A stretch of 64,000 nt of DNA from contig NZ_JAYKTS010000001.1 of the NCBI RefSeq assembly GCF_037024155.1, forward strand, positions 186,001 to 250,000. Reading direction: 5' to 3'. Below are positions 53,447-62,422 of this stretch, piece by piece. A program made the position numbers and the translations under genes. Positions within the stretch are counted from its first letter, which is position 1, and each line of letters opens with the position of its first letter. Under the pieces are notes generated by a model, which saw only the letters and a list, made by a program, of their open reading frames with translations, ran no database searches and was not told where the DNA came from. This DNA comes from Bacillus sp. 2205SS5-2. Lineage in GTDB: Bacteria > Bacillota > Bacilli > Bacillales > Bacillaceae_K.

Positions 53447-54469
53447 CTAGCCTAAATACCGATAATAAAGTGATCTAGCTTTTGCTATCTCTTTCGTACC
53501 ATGAACAAGTACACGCCCATCCTGAAACAATACTAATCGATGAGTATTGACTGAAAAGGATAGTAAATACGGATTGATTTCTACTTGCTCCCCTTGTCCT
53601 TTAAGTGCGGCAGCTACTTGCTGTAAATCTCGCTTTTCATTTCTACTAGGACGAATTTGAACACACTCTCTTCCACATAAAACAGAAGTTTTCATTTGAT
53701 GATTAAATTGAAGGGCTGGATGAGTCGCAGTTTCTCCACAAGAAAGACAATCCACTTTTTTCATGGCAGACACATCTAACTCGCTATTTTCATTCTTCCA
53801 AACATCAAAGAATACAAGCTTTTGCCTGAGAGATTTCTTGTCCTCAACGAGAATTTTGAGTGCTTCGGTAAGTTGATAAGAAACAACCATAGTCACCGCT
53901 GAACTAATTATTCCTGCGGTATCACATGTTGCCGATCCAAGTGGAATTTTTTCCAACATACAACGTAAACAAGGGGTCACTTTCGGAAGCACCGTAAAGA
54001 AAATGCCATAACTCCCCACACAAGCCCCATAAATCCAAGGAATGCTTTCCTTCTGCGAAATATCATTGATCATCATTCTCGCATCAAAATTATCTGTTGC
54101 ATCGAGAATTAAATCAACTCCTTGTACAAGCTCCTTCAATTCTAGAGGGGTTACATCGACGATATGGGCTAAAATGTCTACCTCTGAATTAATCTCCTTT
54201 AAGCGTTTCTTCGCTGCGATGGCTTTAGGTATTGAATTTCTCGCATCTTCTTCAACATAAAGTTGCTGTCGTTGTAAATTACTCCACTCCACATAGTCGC
54301 GGTCAACTATGGTCAACTTTCCAACCCCTGCCCGAACGAGTCCTTCTGCCGTTCCTGTTCCTAAGGCTCCTGCTCCAATGATTAGGACATGTTTACTAGC
54401 GAGTTTTTTTTGTCCTTGTTCACCGATGGGAGAGAAAAGGCTTTGCCGGGAATATCGATCGTTCTTCAA
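53447..54469 (-). CDS. thiF: ThiF/MoeB-type adenylyltransferase
   Basis: The 340-residue E1-like enzyme adenylates the C-terminal Gly of ThiS. Motifs: [39 protein letters not shown] (ATP binding), [14 protein letters not shown], and zinc cysteines CLRCM and CLSCG. The C-terminal extension of about 90 residues is longer than in minimal MoeB. It overlaps thiG by four bases. A MITE follows its stop codon. Confidence 0.92.
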   Translation of the reverse strand: MKNDRYSRQSLFSPIGEQGQKKLASKHVLIIGAGALGTGTAEGLVRAGVGKLTIVDRDYVEWSNLQRQQLYVEEDARNSIPKAIAAKKRLKEINSEVDILAHIVDVTPLELKELVQGVDLILDATDNFDARMMINDISQKESIPWIYGACVGSYGIFFTVLPKVTPCLRCMLEKIPLGSATCDTAGIISSAVTMVVSYQLTEALKILVEDKKSLRQKLVFFDVWKNENSELDVSAMKKVDCLSCGETATHPALQFNHQMKTSVLCGRECVQIRPSRNEKRDLQQVAAALKGQGEQVEINPYLLSFSVNTHRLVLFQDGRVLVHGTKEIAKARSLYYRYLG

Positions 54470-55230
54470 CGGCTTAATCCTTCGATTGGGCTACTCGCTG
54501 TTGCATAGCGTTTTTTCGGCATCCTTCCAGCAACATATCCTAATCTCCCAGATTGAACCGCTAGCTTCATAGCAGATGCCATTTTCACCGGATCGTTTGC
54601 AGCTGAAATTGCTGTATTGAGTAATACAGCGTCTGCACCTAACTCCATGGCCAAGGCTGCATCGGAAGGGGAACCTATTCCAGCGTCAACAATAACTGGT
54701 ACCTCAGTTTGTTCAATAATAAACCCTAAATTGATAGGGTTGATGATTCCCTGTCCAGATCCAATCGGAGACGCACCCGGCATGATTGCGTGAGCCCCGA
54801 TTTCAGCTAACCTTCTTGCCAACACCACGTCATCTGATGTATAGGGAAGAACTGTGAACCCTTCTTTAATGAGCTCTTCAGTGGCATTTAATGTTTCAAT
54901 AGGATCAGGAAGAAGTGTTTTATTACAACCAATCACTTCTACTTTGATCATGTCACAAAGGCCTGATGAACGAGCCAATTGAGCATGTCTTACAGCTTCT
55001 TTTGCCGTTTTAGCTCCAGCGGTATTCGGAAGCAAGGTATAGGCATCTAAATCAAGTTGTTCTAGAAAATTAGGCTGTTGAGGTTCGAAGATATTAAGTC
55101 TACGAACGGTAAATGTTAGTATTTCAGCTCCCGATTCTGCAACAGCTTTCTTTTGTATCTCCAAACTTGGATACTTCCCAGTGCCTAATAATAATCTTGA
55201 ATGAAACTCATGATTTCCAATGGTTAACAT
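54466..55230 (-). CDS. thiG: Thiazole synthase
   Basis: The 254-residue TIM-barrel enzyme condenses DXP, dehydroglycine and ThiS thiocarboxylate to the thiazole ring. Motifs: [28 protein letters not shown], catalytic Lys in [45 protein letters not shown]. Adjacent to thiS by one base. Confidence 0.95.
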   Translation of the reverse strand: MLTIGNHEFHSRLLLGTGKYPSLEIQKKAVAESGAEILTFTVRRLNIFEPQQPNFLEQLDLDAYTLLPNTAGAKTAKEAVRHAQLARSSGLCDMIKVEVIGCNKTLLPDPIETLNATEELIKEGFTVLPYTSDDVVLARRLAEIGAHAIMPGASPIGSGQGIINPINLGFIIEQTEVPVIVDAGIGSPSDAALAMELGADAVLLNTAISAANDPVKMASAMKLAVQSGRLGYVAGRMPKKRYATASSPIEGLSR

Positions 55231-55231
55231 C

Positions 55232-55435
55232 TCATCCGCCTCCTACAAATTGAACTAATTCAATGGTATCCCCGTTTCTAATCTCCGCTTCAACATACTG
55301 CTCTTTTGCTAATATTTTGTCATTTAGCTCAATAATGATCATACTAGCTTGAAGTTCAAAATGACCAATCAAGTCAACAACCGTCTTCAGTTCATCTGGT
55401 ACGGCTACCTTACTACCATTCAGACGTAATTCCAC
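55232..55435 (-). CDS. thiS: Sulfur carrier protein ThiS
   Basis: The 67-residue beta-grasp ubiquitin-like protein ends in the functional Gly-Gly tail (VQFVGGG). The C-terminal Gly is adenylated by ThiF and converted to thiocarboxylate. The length is normal. It lies between thiO and thiG. Confidence 0.93.
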   Translation of the reverse strand: MELRLNGSKVAVPDELKTVVDLIGHFELQASMIIIELNDKILAKEQYVEAEIRNGDTIELVQFVGGG

Positions 55436-55506
55436 CTTTAATCACTCCTTAATTTTGATTCAGAAATCCTTTTTGCGGCTTGAAGATAATTAGGGACTGT
55501 CCCTCC

Positions 55507-56622
55507 TCACTTAGTTGAGTGATTAATTGTCTGGAATGAAAAAATCGAATCTGTCTCAATTCCCTCAAGCAGGTCTGCCACCATTACCCCTGTAATTGGT
55601 GCTAATAAAACCCCATTCCGGTAATGACCGGTTGCAATGATAAGCCCTTCCCAATCCTTGCATCGCCCAACTTGAGGAATACCCCTAGCCGTTTGTGGAC
55701 GAATTCCAGCCCAAGCTTTTTCCCATATGGTGTCTGATAATCCCGGCAATAGTTTAGTAGCTCGTGAGATTAGACTAGAAATCCCATCTAGTGAGACCGT
55801 TTCATCGAAACTATGAGCGTGTTCCGTTGCGCCTATTAACAAACGATTACCGGTCTTCGGTACAATATAGCAATCTTCTGTAAAAATAGTATGAGCAATT
55901 AACTGTCTTTTTGTTTTCACAGAAAAGCACTCCCCTTTAACAGGGAAACTCTGTAGATCTATTCCTACTGAATCCAGTAATGTTTGACTCCAAGCCCCAC
56001 CAGCGATTATTACTTCTTCACTAAAATAAGAGCCTCCGGTAGTAGACACACCGTTTACTTTGTTTTGACCGAGAATGAGGTGATTCACCTCTGTATATTC
56101 TTTAATTTCTGTGCCCAACAGTTGAGCAGAATGTGCAAATGCTTTAGTCAGCTGTAAAGAAGAAACATTCCCATCTTGCTCAATGGACATTCCGCCTTTT
56201 AGAACATTTGATAGCGCTGATTCTGTTCTAGATAAAACACTTGCAGTCATCCATTCCGCTTGTTCACCCATCTCCTGATGATGACGAACTAGTTCTTTTA
56301 AATGCAGAGCCTCGTCTTCTGTTCTAGCTACCTTAATCATTCCATTCCGAAAAAATTCAATATCGATTCCACTCACTTCTTTTAATTCATGAGCTAATGA
56401 GGGAAACTGAACTCGACTTTGTTTGGCCAATTGAAAGAATGGGCCATCCCGTTTAATCTCAGTCTGAGCACCTAGCATTCCAGCTGCGGCTTTTGAAGCT
56501 CTGCTTGCGATTTGATTTCTTTCTAGTAACAAGACCTTTCTGCCTCGTTTAGATAGGTTGTAGGCAATAGATGTTCCGATTACTCCCCCGCCAACAATAA
56601 TCGCATCATAATGCTGGTTCAT
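55507..56622 (-). CDS. thiO: Glycine oxidase
   Basis: The 371-residue DAO-family flavoenzyme oxidises glycine to dehydroglycine for thiazole formation in aerobic Bacilli. FAD motif IIVGGGVIGTSIAYNLSKRGRKVLLLER, then SRASKAAAGMLGAQTE, VIIAGGAWSQ and C-terminal GIRPQTARGIPQVGR and GHYRNGVLLAP. It overlaps tenI by four bases. Confidence 0.93.
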   Translation of the reverse strand: MNQHYDAIIVGGGVIGTSIAYNLSKRGRKVLLLERNQIASRASKAAAGMLGAQTEIKRDGPFFQLAKQSRVQFPSLAHELKEVSGIDIEFFRNGMIKVARTEDEALHLKELVRHHQEMGEQAEWMTASVLSRTESALSNVLKGGMSIEQDGNVSSLQLTKAFAHSAQLLGTEIKEYTEVNHLILGQNKVNGVSTTGGSYFSEEVIIAGGAWSQTLLDSVGIDLQSFPVKGECFSVKTKRQLIAHTIFTEDCYIVPKTGNRLLIGATEHAHSFDETVSLDGISSLISRATKLLPGLSDTIWEKAWAGIRPQTARGIPQVGRCKDWEGLIIATGHYRNGVLLAPITGVMVADLLEGIETDSIFSFQTINHSTK

Positions 56623-57236
56623 CTCTGTTCAACTCCTTTTCTTATCGCTTCTTGGAATAACTTAGCGGCGATACTAGGGGATTTAGCTTGATAGATTCCT
56701 GAGAGGACGGCTACCCCTTTAGCACCCGTACGCAGTACATCTTGGACGTGATCAGGCTGAATTCCCCCGATTGCCAAGACAGGGATGGGGACTGACTGAA
56801 CGATACTTTTTAAGCTAATCAAGCCGACTCCTGGTTTACCAGGCTTTGACGCAGTCTTAAAAATATTTCCATACAGAAGGTAATCCGCTCCTTTTTGATA
56901 CGAGTGTTTGGCGTCCTGAATTGAATGAACCGAACACCCTACCTCCATTTGTGGGAACCATTTTTTCACAAGCGAAACATCGACACTGTGGTGAGCAAGT
57001 TGAACACCCCCCAGTTTTTTCATATAACAAAGATCTACTCGGTCATTGAGTATAATCTTGTTAGCAGGGATTCCTTCTTCAAGTAGTAGGTCAATGACCG
57101 ATAGCATTTCTTTGGCTGTCCAAGTTTTTTCACGAATGTGAATAGCCTCTACTTCATCATGTATCTCACTAGCGATAGCAATTAAGCTTTCTTTTGACTG
57201 CTGACCCGAAGAAATGACATGTAGCCCTGTCTTCAC
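56619..57236 (-). CDS. tenI: Thiazole tautomerase
   Basis: The 205-residue ThiE-like TIM barrel is best read as TenI, given that thiE is separately present in the operon. Motifs: IHIREKTWTAKEML, GVQLAHHSVDV (active-site His), GADYLLYGNIFKTASKPGKPGVGL. TenI aromatises the thiazole product of ThiG. Its ThiE-like motifs lack the full pyrophosphate-binding set. Confidence 0.9.
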   Translation of the reverse strand: MKTGLHVISSGQQSKESLIAIASEIHDEVEAIHIREKTWTAKEMLSVIDLLLEEGIPANKIILNDRVDLCYMKKLGGVQLAHHSVDVSLVKKWFPQMEVGCSVHSIQDAKHSYQKGADYLLYGNIFKTASKPGKPGVGLISLKSIVQSVPIPVLAIGGIQPDHVQDVLRTGAKGVAVLSGIYQAKSPSIAAKLFQEAIRKGVEQR

Positions 57237-57249
57237 ATTAATCCCTCCT

Positions 57250-58056
57250 CTATGACGTATACCTTACATCCTCAATTGGAAAAAAAGGTAGAGTTATTGA
57301 CAAATAGTAGCTAGAGAGAATAATCAATGTGATTACTATCAAGAAGTAGCTATCATGTTTAGAGAATCCTATCTTATAAAAATAGGTACGTTCTTTTACT
57401 CCTACAAACCGTTTCGTTTCCATCGCCACTGCAATTCGATGAGCTCTTCGAATACTTTGTGCTAACAGCGGAATGGTATAGGATTTCACTTTATACCACA
57501 CCCCTTTTAACCCTTTTTGCTCGACTACCCCTCTTACTTTCATGGCGTTTCTAATCGTAAAAAATTCCTCAATCATAATCGGTATTAGCCTTATTCCCGC
57601 CATAAAGCTGTAAGCATATTGTGGTCTAAGGTGCAATTGCTGCATCAAAGAGTAGAACAAGTTAACGGGTCTTGTAGTTAGGGCAAAAAGCAGACCTAAA
57701 ATCGCAAACACGAAGGCTCTAACCCCTAAATGAACCCCTCTAAAAAAACTTTCTTCAGTAATATGAACGAGACCCCATTGAAACCATGTAGTATCCCCTT
57801 TTCCAAAGAACATCATTGATGTCGAAGTGGAAAAAAACACGAAAAGAAAGGGAAGAAATAATAAGAGCAATAATTTTTTGGAGAAGCCCGAAAAAATCCA
57901 AACTAATAAAAAGAACCCCAAAGTAATGAAAATAATCCAATTTAAATCATGTACGAATAAAAGAAAAATAAAGAGACTCATAATCGATACTAGTTTCAAG
58001 CTCGGATTAATGTGATAAAGCCACGTTTCACGAGTTTGAATTTCCTGTAAATTCAT
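57250..58056 (-). CDS. ykoC: ECF transporter T component (YkoC-like)
   Basis: The 268-residue membrane protein has about five helices, with the coupling motif ARG-like MKVRGVV and SIRRAHRIAVAMETKRF in the cytoplasmic helices. It forms the energy-coupling module with the fused ATPase upstream (4-base overlap) and with YkoE. Substrate: HMP or a related thiamin precursor, from context. Confidence 0.9.
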   Translation of the reverse strand: MNLQEIQTRETWLYHINPSLKLVSIMSLFIFLLFVHDLNWIIFITLGFFLLVWIFSGFSKKLLLLLFLPFLFVFFSTSTSMMFFGKGDTTWFQWGLVHITEESFFRGVHLGVRAFVFAILGLLFALTTRPVNLFYSLMQQLHLRPQYAYSFMAGIRLIPIMIEEFFTIRNAMKVRGVVEQKGLKGVWYKVKSYTIPLLAQSIRRAHRIAVAMETKRFVGVKERTYFYKIGFSKHDSYFLIVITLIILSSYYLSITLPFFPIEDVRYTS

Positions 58057-59495
58057 AACATTACCCTCTTTGGAGATTGAAGCTGATTCAAATCGTTATA
58101 GTTATCGCTAACTAACAAACCATCCTCAATTGTCCACACTCTAGTTGCAAAGAAATCCACAATATGCTGATCATGAGTCACCATGATGATGGTGACCCCT
58201 TCTCGTTGATAGTCTTGCAACATCTCTAAAAGTGCAAATGTGTTTTGAGCATCTTGTCCAAAGGTAGGTTCATCTAACAAAATGATTGATTTTTTATTCA
58301 CAATAGATGCCGCAACACTTAATCTCCGTTTCTGCCCCATAGAAAGTTGGTAAGGATGCTGATTCCTTTGCTCACGTAATTTAAATCGCTGCAAAAGATC
58401 CTCTACCACTTCACCCACTTCTCTCTCTTCCGCCATTTTAAGTCGGAGACCATAAGCAATCTCATCCCAAACAGAATTTGTAACAAATTGAAATTCAGGA
58501 TTTTGAAAAACAAAAGTTACACCTTCTGGTACCTTTTTTGCTGAAACAAGATCCCCGAAAAGAAAATATTCCCCATTTGTTTTAATGAGATGCATCAGAC
58601 TATGTAGGAGCGTAGATTTTCCTGCTCCGTTATTTCCTACTACCGTAATCCACTCACCACGTCGGATTGTTGCTTCAGGAACTGATATTTTGGCTTTTTT
58701 TTGAAGATAACCTTTGAAGTCTTTTAATTCTATAACAACCTCATTTGAAGAGGAGATTTTCCCTGGTGGAGATTGATTGAGATAATCTCTCCAAATCTCT
58801 GGATACCAAACACCTTGTCGACGTAACGTATCTCGATATTGGCGGAGAATCATTTCCTTTGCACCATCTGCCAATATTTCTCCTTTTTCATTGAAAAGGA
58901 CAATTCGGTTGACTAATTCAAGTACGTGATTGAGCTTGTGTTCCACAATCACTACGGTTTTGTCATGGCTGATTTGCTTTACGGTTTCCCAGACTGCCTT
59001 TGTTCCTTCATCATCCAAAAGTGCTGTTGGTTCATCAAGAAAGAGCGTATCTGGCTTAAGAGCAAGAACAGAGGCAATCGCAAGCCTCTGTTTCATCCCA
59101 CCCGATAAAGTCGCAATATTTGTATGAACATCCTCAAAAGAAAGTCCCACATCTGCTAAAACCGCTTTAATTCTTGCCCCCATCTCTTTTTGTGGAACTT
59201 GTATATTCTCAAGAACGAAGGCGATTTCTTCGTCCACAAAAGGCATACAAAATTGTGTATCCGGGTCCTGAAAAACATACCCCCATGAAGGAGGATGTTC
59301 TATTTCAGCAGCCTTCATGGGTACGTCAACCGAGGTAGGGATCACTCCCGACAAGACTTGTAAAAGAGTCGACTTTCCACAACCTGATGGACCTAGTAAT
59401 AATACTTTTTCATTCTTCTTAATGTTCAGGCTCAAATCCTTAAACAAAAGCTCTTCCTTGTCAGGAAACTTGAGGCGAAGGTCTTTAATCTTCAT
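58053..59495 (-). CDS. ykoD: ECF transporter fused double ATPase (YkoD-like)
   Basis: The 480-residue protein is two ABC domains in one chain. Domain 1 has LLGPSGCGKSTLLQVL, LSGGMKQRLAIAS and LDEPTALLD; domain 2 has VVGNNGAGKSTLLHSL, LSMGQKRRLSVAAS and LDEPTFGQD. Both nucleotide sites look complete. It powers the YkoE/YkoC importer. Confidence 0.93.
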   Translation of the reverse strand: MKIKDLRLKFPDKEELLFKDLSLNIKKNEKVLLLGPSGCGKSTLLQVLSGVIPTSVDVPMKAAEIEHPPSWGYVFQDPDTQFCMPFVDEEIAFVLENIQVPQKEMGARIKAVLADVGLSFEDVHTNIATLSGGMKQRLAIASVLALKPDTLFLDEPTALLDDEGTKAVWETVKQISHDKTVVIVEHKLNHVLELVNRIVLFNEKGEILADGAKEMILRQYRDTLRRQGVWYPEIWRDYLNQSPPGKISSSNEVVIELKDFKGYLQKKAKISVPEATIRRGEWITVVGNNGAGKSTLLHSLMHLIKTNGEYFLFGDLVSAKKVPEGVTFVFQNPEFQFVTNSVWDEIAYGLRLKMAEEREVGEVVEDLLQRFKLREQRNQHPYQLSMGQKRRLSVAASIVNKKSIILLDEPTFGQDAQNTFALLEMLQDYQREGVTIIMVTHDQHIVDFFATRVWTIEDGLLVSDNYNDLNQLQSPKRVML

Positions 59496-59510
59496 CCTTA
59501 CCCCTCCTTA

Positions 59511-60107
59511 TTATTGATCTAATGCATCAAAATCTTGTTGACTGGGAGGACGAACAATATTAGTAACCCCTGTGCGCTCTAAAGCTTTCACTAAAAAGTA
59601 AGACCCCATGCCCGCGATTAGGATAGATCCTACGATTCTTGCGGAAAGGAATAGTAGTAAATTCCATAATTCAAGATCTCCCATATAGCCTTTATAGTAG
59701 TCCATCACAATCGATCCTAGGGCAGACCCTACAGCCGCTAAGCAAACAATTATTAATCCAGACCGCTTATAACGCACCATCATAAAGACAAGTTCAGCAC
59801 CTAATCCTTGAATCAATCCAAACAAGAGAACTTCAAGTCCCCATTCAGATCCCATTAACAATTCACCTGAAGAGGCTGCGATTTCCGCTAAAAGTGCAAC
59901 TCCTGGTTTCTTAATTATTAAAAATGCAACGATAGCAGCCATAAACCACATTCCGTATATCAATTGCTCTGCATGAAACCCAAACGGCTTAAATACGTTA
60001 TAAACTGGACCCCATAGTTTATATATAATTCCGAATCCAATGGATATCACAACAGTCACTAAAATATCAGTTAACTTTAATTTACCCACGTAAATCACCG
60101 ACTTCAC
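59511..60107 (-). CDS. ykoE: ECF transporter S component for thiamin precursor (YkoE family)
   Basis: The 198-residue protein has about six membrane helices and the family sequence LTDILVTVVISIGFGIIYKLWGPVYN. It also has EIAASSGELLMGSEWGLEVLLFGLIQGLGAELVF, typical of YkoE, which binds thiamin precursors (HMP). The start codon is one of several GTGs between 60107 and 60089, overlapping the end of tenA. No ykoF homologue is adjacent, unlike B. subtilis. Confidence 0.9.
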   Translation of the reverse strand: MKSVIYVGKLKLTDILVTVVISIGFGIIYKLWGPVYNVFKPFGFHAEQLIYGMWFMAAIVAFLIIKKPGVALLAEIAASSGELLMGSEWGLEVLLFGLIQGLGAELVFMMVRYKRSGLIIVCLAAVGSALGSIVMDYYKGYMGDLELWNLLLFLSARIVGSILIAGMGSYFLVKALERTGVTNIVRPPSQQDFDALDQ

Positions 60108-60795
60108 TCAACTTCTGTTGATTCAATTTCTCCTGAAATGGCCATTTTTCTAATGTGTATGCCATCTCCCAAAACTGCAACTCATATAAACTACTTAAAA
60201 TAAAATGGTTTTTCATCCGGTCACGCTCTGCTTCTGTAACCGTTTCTGCTAATTCATCCAATCTTTGAATCTGCTCATCTACTAGCTCTTTAAACCAATC
60301 CCCTCCGTACGTGGCAATCCACTCTTGATAAATAGGCTCACCTGGCGTACAAGCTTGTAATCTTTCACCTATTTCGTAATAAAGCCAGTAACATGGCAGA
60401 ATCACTGCAATAATTTCCGCCAATCCACCAAACTGAGCTACACGATACATATGAGAGGCATAGGCATAGGCTGTAGGTGCTGGTTGAAAGGCAAGGAGTT
60501 CATCCTCTGTAATACCCAGTTGCTTCGAAAATTTTTCATGAAGGGACATCTCTGCTTCATTTGTTCCCTGAGCATGAGCAGCCATTCTTGCTGTTGTTCG
60601 TAAATCCATTGCCTTTGCAGCCCCTAATGCTTGCACTCTGGAAAAATGAGTTAAATAATAGGCATCTTGTTGAACGTAAAAACGAAATTTATCTAGAGAT
60701 AAAGTCCCGTCTCCAATCCCTTTTACAAAGGGATGATCAAAACTCGCTTCCCAAATTGGCGCTACAGCTTCTCTTAATTCCTGTGAAAATGTCAT
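60082..60795 (-). CDS. tenA: Aminopyrimidine aminohydrolase TenA (thiaminase II)
   Basis: The 237-residue all-helical enzyme salvages aminopyrimidine from degraded thiamin to HMP. Motifs: FDHPFVKGIGDGTLSLDKFRFYVQQDAYYL, VILPCYWLYYEIGE (active-site Cys) and TYGGDWF. Its length equals the family norm when started at ATG 60795; an upstream start would add nine residues. It is the first gene after the TPP riboswitch, with a MITE in between. Confidence 0.93.
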   Translation of the reverse strand: MTFSQELREAVAPIWEASFDHPFVKGIGDGTLSLDKFRFYVQQDAYYLTHFSRVQALGAAKAMDLRTTARMAAHAQGTNEAEMSLHEKFSKQLGITEDELLAFQPAPTAYAYASHMYRVAQFGGLAEIIAVILPCYWLYYEIGERLQACTPGEPIYQEWIATYGGDWFKELVDEQIQRLDELAETVTEAERDRMKNHFILSSLYELQFWEMAYTLEKWPFQEKLNQQKLSEVGDLRG

Positions 60796-60841
60796 TCTTT
60801 TCCCTCTTTTCCGACGATCCACAGCAATTGGTTTTTTTCTA

Positions 60842-60999
60842 AGGCTCTTTTCGTATACATTGTGGCTATTTCATCTGATTTTTGATTTAATCATACATTT
60901 TGTTGATTTCCATTAAAAACAGACGAAATGATACTCGAATCAAAGCTTTATCCAGATAATAGACTGATATGAAAAGCCACAATCTTTGAGAAAACAGCC
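60842..60999. mobile_element. MITE inserted between the TPP riboswitch and tenA
   Basis: 158 bp from GGCTCTTTTCGTATACATTG to CTTTGAGAAAACAGCC. The flanks TTTTCTAA and CTGTCTAA share 5 of 8 bases, so the target duplication has decayed. It lies within the leader of the thiamin operon mRNA. Confidence 0.85.
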
Positions 61000-61010
61000 C
61001 TGTCTAAACA

Positions 61011-61057
61011 AAAAAGCCACTTCCTATCATGCATAGCGCATAAAGGAAGTGGCTTAA
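61011..61057 (-). terminator. Riboswitch-controlled terminator
   Basis: AAGCCACTTCC / GGAAGTGGCTT 11-bp stem, followed on the minus strand by TTTTTTG. It acts as the expression platform of the TPP riboswitch. Confidence 0.88.
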
Positions 61058-61099
61058 GTTTTGTACATAAAAGAAGAATCTATGTAACACTCAACCATC

Positions 61100-61190
61100 A
61101 CTTCCCTACGCCGGTCTCAACCAGATCAGGTTCAAAGGGTCTTAAAGTCATACTTTAATCTCAGCCTTTAGAGAAGGCACCCCTAGTGGA
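61100..61190 (-). promoter_or_regulatory. TPP (THI-box) riboswitch
   Basis: On the minus strand: CCACTAGGGGTGCC, GGCTGAGATTAAAG, ACCCTTTGAACCTGATCTGG and GCGTAGGGAAGT, all THI-element landmarks in order. TPP binding should favour the terminator and switch off the thiamin operon. Confidence 0.97.
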
Positions 61191-61218
61191 TCGTCATATT
61201 AAATTAGTTTTCGAAGTT

Positions 61219-61246
61219 ATCGTATCATGCTATTTGGATTTGTCAA
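61219..61246 (-). promoter_or_regulatory. SigA promoter of the thiamin operon
   Basis: TTGACA (61246-61241) and TACGAT (61224-61219) on the minus strand with a 16-base spacer, 30 bases ahead of the riboswitch. Confidence 0.7.
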
Positions 61247-61265
61247 TATTATTTTATTTTACTAT

Positions 61266-61426
61266 GGCTCTTTTCATATACATTGTGGCTATTTCATCTG
61301 ATTTTTGACTAAATCCTCCATTTCATTGTTGATTTCTATCAAAAACAGACGAAATGATGCCCGAAACAAAGCTATATCACAGATAATTAACTGATACAAA
61401 AAAACACAATCTTTGCGAAAACAGCC
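61266..61426. mobile_element. MITE, intact, TSD TTTACTAT
   Basis: 161 bp from GGCTCTTTTCATATACATTG to CTTTGCGAAAACAGCC, flanked by exact TTTACTAT duplications (61258-61265 and 61427-61434). It sits 20 bases upstream of the thiamin promoter -35. Confidence 0.92.
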
Positions 61427-61655
61427 TTTACTATTGAAGAAATTTGATATATTTTGAATTGCCCTATTTCCATAAATAATTGTGAGATAAGGCGGACGAA
61501 TAAGTATAATTAATCCTCTATATAAGCTTTTAATAAAATCGAATGAATCTACAGATGTAATTATATTAAAATAGTAAAATCTGAGAATCTTAACGAATTA
61601 GGATGATGAATATAAATAGACTAAATTTCTCTACTATATTTGGTATTTTTTTAAT

Positions 61656-61805
61656 GGCTCTTTTCGTATACATTGTGGCTATTTCATCATATTTTTGATT
61701 AAATCTTTCATTTCACTGTTGAATTCTATCAAAAAATAGACGAATCTAAGCTAAATCATAGATAATAGACTGATACGAAAAGCAAAAAACTTTGCGAAAA
61801 CAGCC
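61656..61805. mobile_element. MITE copy
   Basis: 150 bp from GGCTCTTTTCGTATACATTG to CTTTGCGAAAACAGCC, lacking the ATGATGCCCGAAAC block found in most copies. The flanks TTTTTAAT and TTTATAAT share 7 of 8 bases. Confidence 0.88.
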
Positions 61806-62422
61806 TTTATAATAGAGAAATCCAGCTAGAACTCTTCTAATGAGAGCCTTCCTTTATGGTATGAAGGAGAATTCTCTTTTCCAAAGTCAAAAAATAAAAC
61901 CGTTCTTATATACTTTCAATGTATCTCCCCATTCAAAAAGTTAATCTATCTATTAGAAATAGATCAATTCGTTTCTTCCAGACTAAAAAACGACTATATG
62001 CTACTAATATCTCACTTTTTAGTATTTATTTTGAGTTATGTTTTCCTTTTATCCTACCTTCTATGCTCACCCTCCATGAAGCTACAACCGATTTCATTAA
62101 CATAGAAACCTTAAAATAAAAAGACAACATTAACTATCTTGATATAATTAATTACAGAATTCATCTTCTGTAATTATCTTTCTTATACTTCGTCTTCTTA
62201 CTGAAAGGTTTTTTTCCAAACTAAATATACTCCAGAAAAAAGGTCATTTCCAAGACATCTTATCGCCAACAATTAAACAAAATCAGTAGTACAATGAAGA
62301 ATTCTGTCGCTCAATAAAATCAATGGAAACAATGGATACGAAAAGAACCTATCAATTAATAGACTTAAATTCGAAAAATTGTAATAAGTATGAGTAGAAG
62401 ATACAGTGAGAGGAGCAGTAAG
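61806..62422. other. Intergenic region upstream of cotA
   Basis: No convincing gene. A MITE right-end fragment (TACGAAAAGAACC) lies at about 62338-62350. A TTCATC/GATGAA-type weak hairpin lies near 62160-62180. The cotA promoter must lie in the last 80 bases, but I cannot fix its sigma class. Confidence 0.4.

Noticed and set aside
61919..62119. Plus-strand frame of 66 codons upstream of cotA
   Set aside because: It has no ribosome binding site and random-looking composition; likely chance in AT-rich DNA.
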